This document shows, one piece after another, positions 57,600 through 64,000 of a DNA stretch of 64,000 nucleotides. Source of the DNA: Rhizobium acidisoli (GTDB lineage: Bacteria; Pseudomonadota; Alphaproteobacteria; Rhizobiales; Rhizobiaceae). Each line of letters opens with the position of its first letter. Positions within the stretch are counted from its first letter, which is position 1. Below the pieces are notes generated by a model, which was not told the origin of the DNA, ran no database searches, and was given only the letters and a program-made list of their open reading frames with translations. The position numbers were made by a program, and so were the translations under genes. Where the stretch lies: the NCBI RefSeq assembly GCF_002531755.2, contig NZ_CP035002.1, positions 186,001 through 250,000 of the forward strand, in the 5' to 3' direction.

Positions 57600-59287
57600 G
57601 CACGTTTGCTGCAGACCTCAAGCCGATCCTGCGGCTCTTCCTTGCCGAGCGCCGACGCGCGCTGCTCTTCGGCGCAGCGCTTTCGGCGGCGACGGTGACG
57701 GCGGGCATAGCGCTGCTCGGCATTTCCGGCTGGTTCATCACCGCCACCTCGCTTGCCGGGCTTTCGGCCGCTGCCGCCGTTACCTTCGACGTTTTTGCGC
57801 CGTCGGCCGGCATCCGGCTGCTCGCCATCGTCAGGACAGTGGCCCGTTACGGCGAAAGGCTTGCGACCCATGATGCGACGCTCGGCGTGCTCGCCGCTCT
57901 TCGCGAGAGACTGTTTCGCGGCTTTGCCGAACCGGCTGCTGCGCGCGCCCTCTCGCATCGTCCGGCAAGGCTGCTCTTCCGGTTGACCGCCGATATTGAT
58001 GCGCTCGACTCTCTTTATCTCAGGATCCTCGTGCCGTCCGCGGTGGCGATCGGCGCTGCCCTTGCGGCAAGCCTCGTGCTGGGGCTCATGCATCCTCTGT
58101 TCGGCCTGTTATCCGGTCTCTTTCTCATTGGTGCCGGTCTCGGCCTGCCTTTGATCGCCGCCCGGGCGGCGCGCAAACATGCCCGCAGGCGTGCCCATGG
58201 CATCGAGGCGCTGCGCTCACGGACGATCGATCTCGTCGCCGGCCAGACCGATCTCCTGATGGCCGGTCGGCTTGCGGCGCAAAGGCAGGCAATAGCTGCG
58301 GCGGACCGCTACACCGCCGGCGCCGATAACCGATTGAACCGCGTCGAGACCGGCCTGATCTTCGGCTTCGGTCTGGTCTCCACCCTTCTGTTGACGGCAT
58401 CACTGCTTGCCGTCGCCGCTCTTGCGGAGACCAAGGCGATCACCGCTCCCGTCGCAGCTCTCGGCCTGCTGGTCGCCTTCGCGGCGACCGAACCCTTCGC
58501 GGCACTGCGCCGTGGCGCGCTGGAACTTGGGCGGACACTGCTTGCGGCAAGGCGCGTGGCGCCGCGGCTTGCCGTTGCGGAGGCCTCCGAACCATTGGCG
58601 GCGCCACTTTCGGGATTTGCCTTTTCACTGGCCGATGTATCCGCCTTCCATGAAAATTCCGCCGTGCCGGCACTTCAGGGTATCGCACTCACGCTTCAGC
58701 AGGGCGAACGCCTCGCCGTCATCGGCAGCAGCGGCGCCGGCAAGTCGAGCCTGCTCGCTCTGCTTTCCGGCGAACTGCTGGCAAGAACGGGAACAGTCGC
58801 AGCGGTAACGGCAACCTTGCTGGCGCAACGGACGGAACTCTTCGAGGACAGTCTGCGCGGCAATCTCGCTCTTGCCAACCCGGATGCGAGCGAGGCCCAT
58901 CTTCGAGACGCGCTCGCAGCTGCCGGCCTTCTTGCCGATGTCGAGGCCATGCCGCGCGGGATCGATACGCCGCTCGGCGAAGGCGGGCTCGGCCTTTCGG
59001 GCGGCCAGTCGCGCCGGCTGGCGCTTGCCCGCCTCTTCCTGCGCGACACGCCGCTCTGGCTGCTCGATGAACCCACAGAGGGTCTCGACGGCGCCACCGC
59101 CCGCGACGTGCTCGGTCGCCTGTCGGCAATGGCGGCCGGCCGCTCTTTGGTGATCGCCACGCATATCCGCCGCGAGGCTGCCATCGCGGACCGCATCGCC
59201 GTCATCGAAGGCGGCCGCATTTCAGAGATTTCGCGCCGCGGAGAGACGGCGTTCGAAAAGGCGCTCGACCGGCTTCGGCCGGACTGA
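57596..59287 (+). CDS. cydC: Thiol reductant ABC exporter subunit CydC
   Basis: 563 residues: membrane domain starting LFLAERRRALLFGAALSAATVTAGIALLGISGWFITATSLAG, typical of CydC, then ATPase motifs GSSGAGKSS, GEGGLGLSGGQSRRLALARL and LWLLDEPTEGLD. It forms the heterodimer with CydD. Start overlaps the cydD stop (ATGA). Confidence 0.93.
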   Translation: MSTFAADLKPILRLFLAERRRALLFGAALSAATVTAGIALLGISGWFITATSLAGLSAAAAVTFDVFAPSAGIRLLAIVRTVARYGERLATHDATLGVLAALRERLFRGFAEPAAARALSHRPARLLFRLTADIDALDSLYLRILVPSAVAIGAALAASLVLGLMHPLFGLLSGLFLIGAGLGLPLIAARAARKHARRRAHGIEALRSRTIDLVAGQTDLLMAGRLAAQRQAIAAADRYTAGADNRLNRVETGLIFGFGLVSTLLLTASLLAVAALAETKAITAPVAALGLLVAFAATEPFAALRRGALELGRTLLAARRVAPRLAVAEASEPLAAPLSGFAFSLADVSAFHENSAVPALQGIALTLQQGERLAVIGSSGAGKSSLLALLSGELLARTGTVAAVTATLLAQRTELFEDSLRGNLALANPDASEAHLRDALAAAGLLADVEAMPRGIDTPLGEGGLGLSGGQSRRLALARLFLRDTPLWLLDEPTEGLDGATARDVLGRLSAMAAGRSLVIATHIRREAAIADRIAVIEGGRISEISRRGETAFEKALDRLRPD

Positions 59288-59364
59288 GCGAGATCGCATG
59301 CCCTCAGGCGCCGGCCGGCGCTGGAGGAACGCTCCGTACCCCGTGGGACCGTGGGAGAAAGACA

Positions 59365-60945
59365 ATGGAACTAGATATCGTAGCGCTTTCGCGCTTCCAA
59401 TTCGCGCTGACGGCGCTGTACCACTTCCTGTTCGTACCGCTGACGCTCGGCCTGTCCGTGCTTCTGGCGATCATGGAAACGGTCTACGTCATGACCGGCC
59501 GCCAGATCTGGCGGCAGATGACGAAATTCTGGGGCACGCTGTTCGGCATTAATTTCGTGATCGGCGTCGCCACCGGCATCGTCATGGAATTCCAGTTCGG
59601 CATGAACTGGAGCTATTACAGCTATTATGTCGGCGACATCTTCGGTGCGCCGCTGGCGATCGAAGGCCTGATGGCCTTCTTCCTGGAGGCGACCTTCGTC
59701 GGTCTGTTCTTCTTCGGCTGGGACAAGCTGTCGAAGGTGGGCCATCTTGTCGCCACCTGGGCGGTGGCGCTGGGCTCGAATTTCTCAGCCCTCTGGATCC
59801 TCATCGCTAATGGCTGGATGCAGAACCCTGTCGGATCTGCGCTCAATCCGCAGACGATGCGCATGGAGATTACGAGCTTCTTCGACGTGGTCTTCAATCC
59901 GGTCGCCCAGGCGAAATTCGTCCACACCGTCTCGGCCGGTTATGTCTGCGCCTCGATCTTCGTGCTCGGCGTTTCGGCCTGGTATCTGCTGAAGGGCCGG
60001 CATATCGAGCTTGCCAAGCGCTCGATGACCGTCGCCGCCTCCTTTGGCCTCGCCTCGGCGCTCTCGGTGGTCGTGCTCGGCGATGAGAGCGGTTATCTCG
60101 CCACCGAAAACCAGAAGATGAAGCTCGCTGCGATCGAGGGCATGTGGAAGACCGAGCCGGCGCCGGCCGCCTTCACCGCCTTCGGATTCCCGGATCAGGA
60201 GGCGCGCGAGACGCATTTCGCCGTGCATATCCCCTGGGTCATGGGCCTGATCGGCACGCGGTCGCTGACGACAGAGATCCCCGGCATCGATAAGCTCGAA
60301 CAGCAGGCCGAAACCCGCATCCGCGACGGCATCAAGGCCTATCACGCGCTGATGCAGATCCGTGCAGCACCCGCGCAGGATCAGGTGGCGCAGGAAGTTC
60401 GCAGCTCTTTCGAGGATCTCGGCCATGATCTCGGTTATGCCCTTCTTCTGAAGCGCTATGTCGACGATCCCCGCCAGGCGACCGACGCGCAGATCGTCCA
60501 GGCTGCGCGCGATACTATCCCGCATGTGCCGACGCTCTTCTGGTCCTTCCGCATTATGGTCGGCCTCGGCATCTTCTTCATCCTGCTGACATCAACCTTC
60601 TTCTGGCTGTCGGCGCGCCGGCATCTCGACAAATATCCGCTGCTGCTGAGGCTTGCGGTGCTGGCGATCCCCCTGCCCTGGGTCGCGATCGAGCTTGGCT
60701 GGGTCGTTGCCGAGTTCGGCCGCCAGCCCTGGGTGATCGAAGGCGTGCTGCCGACCGCGGCAGCCGTTTCCAGCCTCGGCGCCGGCACCGTGCGTTTGAC
60801 GATCATCGGTTTTGCCGCGCTCTACACGGTGCTGATCGTCATCGAGATGGGCCTGATGATCAAGGCGATCCGCCAGGGCCCTGAACCGGACGACGAGCCG
60901 GAAGCGGTGCTGATTTCCGAAACCCTCGTCCCGGCCGCGGAGTGA
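59365..60945 (+). CDS. cydA: Cytochrome bd ubiquinol oxidase subunit I, CydA
   Basis: 526 residues with about nine membrane segments. Features: SRFQFALTALYHFLFVPLTLG (the haem-b595-side His20), the GRQPW motif in VVAEFGRQPWVIEGVLPT, and a long Q-loop region between about 250 and 380. The length matches E. coli-type CydA (522) rather than the shorter CioA proteins. It oxidises ubiquinol and reduces oxygen with very high affinity, which suits microaerobic or nodule life. GGAGAAAGAC precedes the ATG. Confidence 0.95.
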   Translation: MELDIVALSRFQFALTALYHFLFVPLTLGLSVLLAIMETVYVMTGRQIWRQMTKFWGTLFGINFVIGVATGIVMEFQFGMNWSYYSYYVGDIFGAPLAIEGLMAFFLEATFVGLFFFGWDKLSKVGHLVATWAVALGSNFSALWILIANGWMQNPVGSALNPQTMRMEITSFFDVVFNPVAQAKFVHTVSAGYVCASIFVLGVSAWYLLKGRHIELAKRSMTVAASFGLASALSVVVLGDESGYLATENQKMKLAAIEGMWKTEPAPAAFTAFGFPDQEARETHFAVHIPWVMGLIGTRSLTTEIPGIDKLEQQAETRIRDGIKAYHALMQIRAAPAQDQVAQEVRSSFEDLGHDLGYALLLKRYVDDPRQATDAQIVQAARDTIPHVPTLFWSFRIMVGLGIFFILLTSTFFWLSARRHLDKYPLLLRLAVLAIPLPWVAIELGWVVAEFGRQPWVIEGVLPTAAAVSSLGAGTVRLTIIGFAALYTVLIVIEMGLMIKAIRQGPEPDDEPEAVLISETLVPAAE

Positions 60946-60951
60946 CCTGTC

Positions 60952-62106
60952 ATGATCCTTCACGAACTCATCGACTATGAAACCCTGCGCATCATCTGGT
61001 GGCTGCTGCTCGGCATAGTGCTGATCGCCTTTGCGGCGACAGGCGGCTTCGATCTCGGCGTCGGCACGCTTCTGCCCTTCGTCGCCAGGACCGATACGGA
61101 ACGGCGCGTGGTGATCAACACGATCGGTGCCACCTGGGAAGGCAACCAGGTCTGGCTGATCCTCGGCGGCGGCGCCATCTTCGCCGCCTGGCCGCCGCTC
61201 TATGCGGTCTCCTTCTCGGGCTTTTATCTTGCGATGTTTGCGATCCTCTTCGCGCTCATCCTGCGCCCGGTCGGCTTCAAATACCGGTCGAAGCGAGAAA
61301 GCGCCAATTGGCGCAACGGCTGGGACTGGGCGCTCTTTATCGGCGGTTTCGTGCCGTCGCTGATCTTCGGCGTCGCCGTCGGCAATGTGCTGCAGGGCGT
61401 GCCCTTCCGCTTTGCCGACGATATGCGGATCTTCTATGAAGGCTCGTTCTTTGCCCTGCTCAACCCCTTTGCACTGCTTTGCGGCCTGCTCTCCGTCGCC
61501 ATGTTGACGATGCATGGTGCGGCCTGGCTGGTGCTGAAGGCGAGCGGTCCGGTTGCGGAGCGGGCCAGAAGCTACGGCAGCATCGCTGCCCTGGCCGCCA
61601 TCCTGCTGTTTGCCCTCGGCGGCGTCTTCCTGTGGATCAACGTCGGCGGCTACCGCATCACCAGCGATATCAGCCCGATCGGACCTTCCAATCCGCTGTT
61701 GAAAACGGTGGTGATCGAAAAGAGCGCCTGGCTTGCCAACTACACCGCCCATTCGTGGATGATCGCAGCACCGGTCCTCGGCTTTGCCGGGGCGGCACTG
61801 GCTTTCATTGCCATGCGGGCAAGGCGCGAGGTGATGACGCTGCTCTTCAGCACGGTCTCCGTCCTCGGCATCATCTCGACGGTCGGCCTGTCGATGTTCC
61901 CGTTCATCCTGCCCTCCTCGCTCGATCCACGATCGAGCCTGACGGTCTGGGATGCATCCTCCAGCCATATGACGCTGTTCATCATGCTGGTGGTGTCGGC
62001 GATCTTCCTGCCGATCATCTTTGCCTACACGGCCTGGGTCTACAAGGTTCTGTGGGGCAAGGTCGACGAGAAATCCATCACCGACAAGAACAGCCACGCA
62101 TACTGA
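60952..62106 (+). CDS. cydB: Cytochrome bd ubiquinol oxidase subunit II, CydB
   Basis: 384 residues, about eight membrane segments, beginning HELIDYETLRIIWWLLLGIVLIAFAATGGFDLGVGTLLPFV, the conserved CydB N-terminus, with WEGNQVWLILGGGAIFAAWP. It forms the oxidase core with CydA, six bases after the cydA stop. Confidence 0.95.
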   Translation: MILHELIDYETLRIIWWLLLGIVLIAFAATGGFDLGVGTLLPFVARTDTERRVVINTIGATWEGNQVWLILGGGAIFAAWPPLYAVSFSGFYLAMFAILFALILRPVGFKYRSKRESANWRNGWDWALFIGGFVPSLIFGVAVGNVLQGVPFRFADDMRIFYEGSFFALLNPFALLCGLLSVAMLTMHGAAWLVLKASGPVAERARSYGSIAALAAILLFALGGVFLWINVGGYRITSDISPIGPSNPLLKTVVIEKSAWLANYTAHSWMIAAPVLGFAGAALAFIAMRARREVMTLLFSTVSVLGIISTVGLSMFPFILPSSLDPRSSLTVWDASSSHMTLFIMLVVSAIFLPIIFAYTAWVYKVLWGKVDEKSITDKNSHAY

Positions 62107-62119
62107 GGGAGACGAAACA

Positions 62120-62242
62120 ATGTGGTATTTCGCATGGATCCTCGGCCTGCCGCTGGCAGCCGCCTTCGCCGTCCTCAATGCCATGTGGTACGAGCTGATG
62201 GATGACGCAGCCAGGAAGAAGGCGTCCGAGACGCGTAAGTAG
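62120..62242 (+). CDS. cydX: Cytochrome bd small subunit CydX
   Basis: A 40-residue protein starting MWYFAWILGLPLAAAFAVLN, which is the CydX/YbgT pattern: a single membrane helix with an N-terminal MWYF-W-LG and a short polar tail (YELMDDAARKKASETRK). It stabilises the haem site of CydAB. GAGGGAGACG lies just before the ATG, 13 bases after cydB. It is easily missed because of its size. Confidence 0.9.
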   Translation: MWYFAWILGLPLAAAFAVLNAMWYELMDDAARKKASETRK

Positions 62243-62620
62243 AAAGGGGCTCCGTGGGCATTTCTACAATACCCGCTAAGGGAATTGAAGTTGTTTGGAT
62301 TGAAGCGGTTCGCACGGACTTGGCTTTAAACGTTCGAGGGGTCGGCCATTTCGTTCCAGAGATAGTCGCCGGTGTGCGTGATATGGGCTCATGGGAGCAG
62401 TGCGACCGGCAAAACCATACTCTGGCCTCGGACGTAATCGACAGCGCGGCTACGCAAGTGCACGAAGGTTGCGGGGCTAGGCGGCGCCGCCCGGCAGGTG
62501 CCTCCGTAACCACACGATTGCGGCCGGAGGTCTTAAGGAGGCAGAGCGCCCTGTCCGTCCGCTGCCCACAACCTCCAAAATATGATAGCCCGCGGCACCC
62601 GGAAAAGGGGATCTGTGCTC
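62243..62620. other. Gap after cydX with no recognised gene
   Basis: 378 bases of noticeably different texture from its neighbours. A plus-strand frame from 62254 and a minus-strand frame ending at 62175 are open, but neither has a ribosome site, recognisable domain or good codon pattern. I see no clear terminator or promoter. It may be a decayed gene or plain intergenic sequence. Confidence 0.4.
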
Positions 62621-63514
62621 TCAAACCAACATCGACTGCTGGGCGGAGATACCTGCCGTCGCGCCTTGCGATATTGCCGTGGTGACCGAGTTCATGGCTG
62701 GGTTTGCGAGATCGCCGGCGGCGTAGATGCCCGGCATGCTGGTTTCGCGGCGCTCGTCGACCTTGAGGGCGATGCCGAAGGGCGTATTGACCGTGGCGAG
62801 GCCCAGTGATTCATGCAGGCTTGCGGACGGCTTGTTGCGCGGATGCGCGAACAGGATATCGACCCCGGCATTGCGGCCGCTCTCGAGATTAACGGTGGTG
62901 ATATGGCCCCCGTGATGCGCGATTTCGGCGATCCGGCCATCAACGACAGGTATGTTGCGGCGCGCCAGATCGGCGCGGATATCGGGTGCAATGTCGTGAC
63001 CATCGGCGAAGACCGTCAACGTGTCGGTCCAATCCTGGTATAGCCTGACATAATTGTGCGACGGCGGACCGGACCAGACGAGGCCCCAATGCTGGTCGGC
63101 GACTTCAAAGCCATCGCAATAGGGGCAGGGCACGATGGACGTGCCCCAGCTTTCGGCAAAACCGGGAACATCAGGCATCTGGTCGGCAACGCCGTAGCTC
63201 AGGATCAGGCGGCGCGCTCCAAGATTTTCGCCATCGCCAGTGAGGACGGAGAAGTCGTCGATGGCGCCGGAGATGCTCTCGGCTCGGGCATTGACCAGCT
63301 TGACCGTAGGATAACGCGCCAACTGCTGCCGCGCCTCGGCCAGGATGTCCAGCGGCGGCTTGTGATCGTGGCCGAGCAGACCATGCGAGTGGCCGGCGAA
63401 ACGATTGCGCGGCAGGCCGGTATCGAGAATGGTGGCCTTGCGGCGGGCACGGCCGAGCTGCAGGGCAGCGGCGAGACCGGCAAAGCTGCCGCCGATGATG
63501 ATGACGTCATCCAT
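62621..63514 (-). CDS. Thioredoxin-reductase-like FAD-dependent oxidoreductase
   Basis: 297 residues. FAD motif VIIIGGSFAGLAAALQLGRA (4-23) and a CxxC redox pair in CPYCDGFE (Cys130, Cys133) place it in the thioredoxin reductase-like family. The usual NADPH motif (GGGDSA) is replaced by WGLVWSGPPSHNY, a variant like that of GliT-type oxidoreductases, so pyridine-nucleotide use may differ. The C-terminal GIYAAGDLANPAMNSVTTAISQGATAG is the standard FAD-closing segment. ATG 63514 has GGAG before it. It is divergent from a TetR gene, its likely repressor. Confidence 0.85.
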   Translation of the reverse strand: MDDVIIIGGSFAGLAAALQLGRARRKATILDTGLPRNRFAGHSHGLLGHDHKPPLDILAEARQQLARYPTVKLVNARAESISGAIDDFSVLTGDGENLGARRLILSYGVADQMPDVPGFAESWGTSIVPCPYCDGFEVADQHWGLVWSGPPSHNYVRLYQDWTDTLTVFADGHDIAPDIRADLARRNIPVVDGRIAEIAHHGGHITTVNLESGRNAGVDILFAHPRNKPSASLHESLGLATVNTPFGIALKVDERRETSMPGIYAAGDLANPAMNSVTTAISQGATAGISAQQSMLV

Positions 63515-63672
63515 GGTGATAAGCTCCGTGCTGTTGAGAGAGTGTGATTGGCTGAGCCTTGGCGCGTCTCGTCCACCGATATGCATCGATATGGCCAAGC
63601 GGCTTAGAGAAACTCGATCTGGGGGACAGGATAAAATCCGCTCTTTGGCTTGCATATTTCTGATACTGCATG

Positions 63673-63697
63673 GTATCGTAAACATGAATAACGATAC
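63673..63697. promoter_or_regulatory. TetR-type operator in the divergent promoter
   Basis: GTATCGT (63673-63679) and ACGATAC (63691-63697) are inverted repeats, and a third half-site GATAC lies at 63662-63666. They sit between the flavoprotein and TetR genes, 21 bases before the TetR start, where a dimeric repressor would control both directions. Confidence 0.6.
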
Positions 63698-63717
63698 TGT
63701 CAAGGATCTTAATAATC

Positions 63718-64000
63718 GTGACCGAAAATAGTCGAGGCCGGCGCGGCAGGCCAGCCAACGAGGCGCTTGGCCAAACGATAGTCGATGCAGCATACGAACT
63801 CTTTGTTGAATTGGGTTTTCAAGCGACGACCTTGGACAAGGTCACCCAGCGCGCGAAGATATCCAAGCTCAGCATCTATCGGCACTTCGAGAGCAAGGAG
63901 GCGCTGTTCAGCGCGGCCGTCGCCGCCCGCTGCCATCAGTTTGCACCACAAGCCCTTTTTGAAGGCGTCGACGGTTCGGCCGAAGATCAACTCATGGCGG
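63718..64000 (+). CDS. TetR-family regulator, N-terminal part (runs off the right edge)
   Basis: From a GTG at 63718 the frame is open to the edge (94 codons). It reads TENSRGRRGRPANEALGQTIVDAA, then YELFVELGFQATTLDKVTQRAKISKLSIYRHFESKEALFSAAV, a textbook TetR helix-turn-helix. AGGA lies 9 bases upstream. An ATG at 63684 is in another frame and stops early. The ligand-binding half is outside the window. Confidence 0.85.
   Translation, partial: MTENSRGRRGRPANEALGQTIVDAAYELFVELGFQATTLDKVTQRAKISKLSIYRHFESKEALFSAAVAARCHQFAPQALFEGVDGSAEDQLMA

Noticed and set aside
62254..62685. Open frames after cydX on both strands (also 62175-62624 on the minus strand)
   Set aside because: No ribosome site, no domain, unusual composition, and they overlap flanking real genes.

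Overview
The window looks like chromosome or large-plasmid DNA from a fast-growing rhizobium, most likely the Rhizobium leguminosarum/etli group. This is inferred from uniformly high GC, many solute-uptake operons packed with ATGA overlaps, and rhizobial-type intergenic palindromes (about 17730-17928, 21343-21394, 31246-31296, 33034-33137). I saw no tRNA, rRNA, CRISPR array, prophage or intact insertion sequence.

Layout: 1-840 (minus) holds a PlsC-type acyltransferase cut by the window edge and a CDP-alcohol phosphatidyltransferase. 1038-8334 (plus) is a BMP-type (nucleoside-like) ABC transporter operon with an amidase and a CodA-like deaminase, behind a near-consensus sigma-70 promoter. 8386-9917 (minus) has a methyltransferase and msrA. 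10107-13882 (plus) is a polyamine-type ABC operon in which one permease and the ATPase are broken. 13888-21194 (minus) is a complete CUT1 sugar-transport operon with a Gfo/Idh/MocA dehydrogenase, a TIM-barrel isomerase and an IMPase-family phosphatase; a divergent LacI regulator and a LacI-type operator sit at its head. 22600-23181 is a ParD-like antitoxin with a frameshifted ParE-like toxin.

23437-37673 is an accessory catabolic region. It has two SfnB/DszC-like flavin monooxygenases, an RbsABC-type importer, a DszA/NtaA-like flavin monooxygenase, a complete dipeptide-type importer and a class V aminotransferase. It looks built to import and oxidise one or more organosulfur or organonitrogen compounds. 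37747-40077 (minus) pairs a LigM/DesA-like tetrahydrofolate-dependent O-demethylase with a MetF-like reductase, divergent from a GntR/FCD regulator. Then come a GDPD-like protein and a TPR-GGDEF diguanylate cyclase.

43962-51145 (minus) is a Ugp-like importer operon that also encodes a glycerophosphodiesterase, a LacI regulator and an IMPase-family phosphatase. This gives a logical route: import a phosphodiester, cleave it, remove the phosphate. 51490-54987 carries a YbaK deacylase, a Tim44-domain protein, a hydroxyacid dehydrogenase and a HupE/UreJ protein. 55271-62242 (plus) is a GbsR/MarR regulator followed by cydDCABX, the cytochrome bd oxidase and its assembly exporter. 62621-64000 is a thioredoxin-reductase-like flavoprotein divergent from a TetR regulator that runs off the right edge.

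No wholly new class of system is evident. The best leads are the organosulfur-type locus with an unexpected transporter class, the phosphodiester import/cleavage/dephosphorylation operon, and two clear cases of gene decay (ABC operon and toxin).
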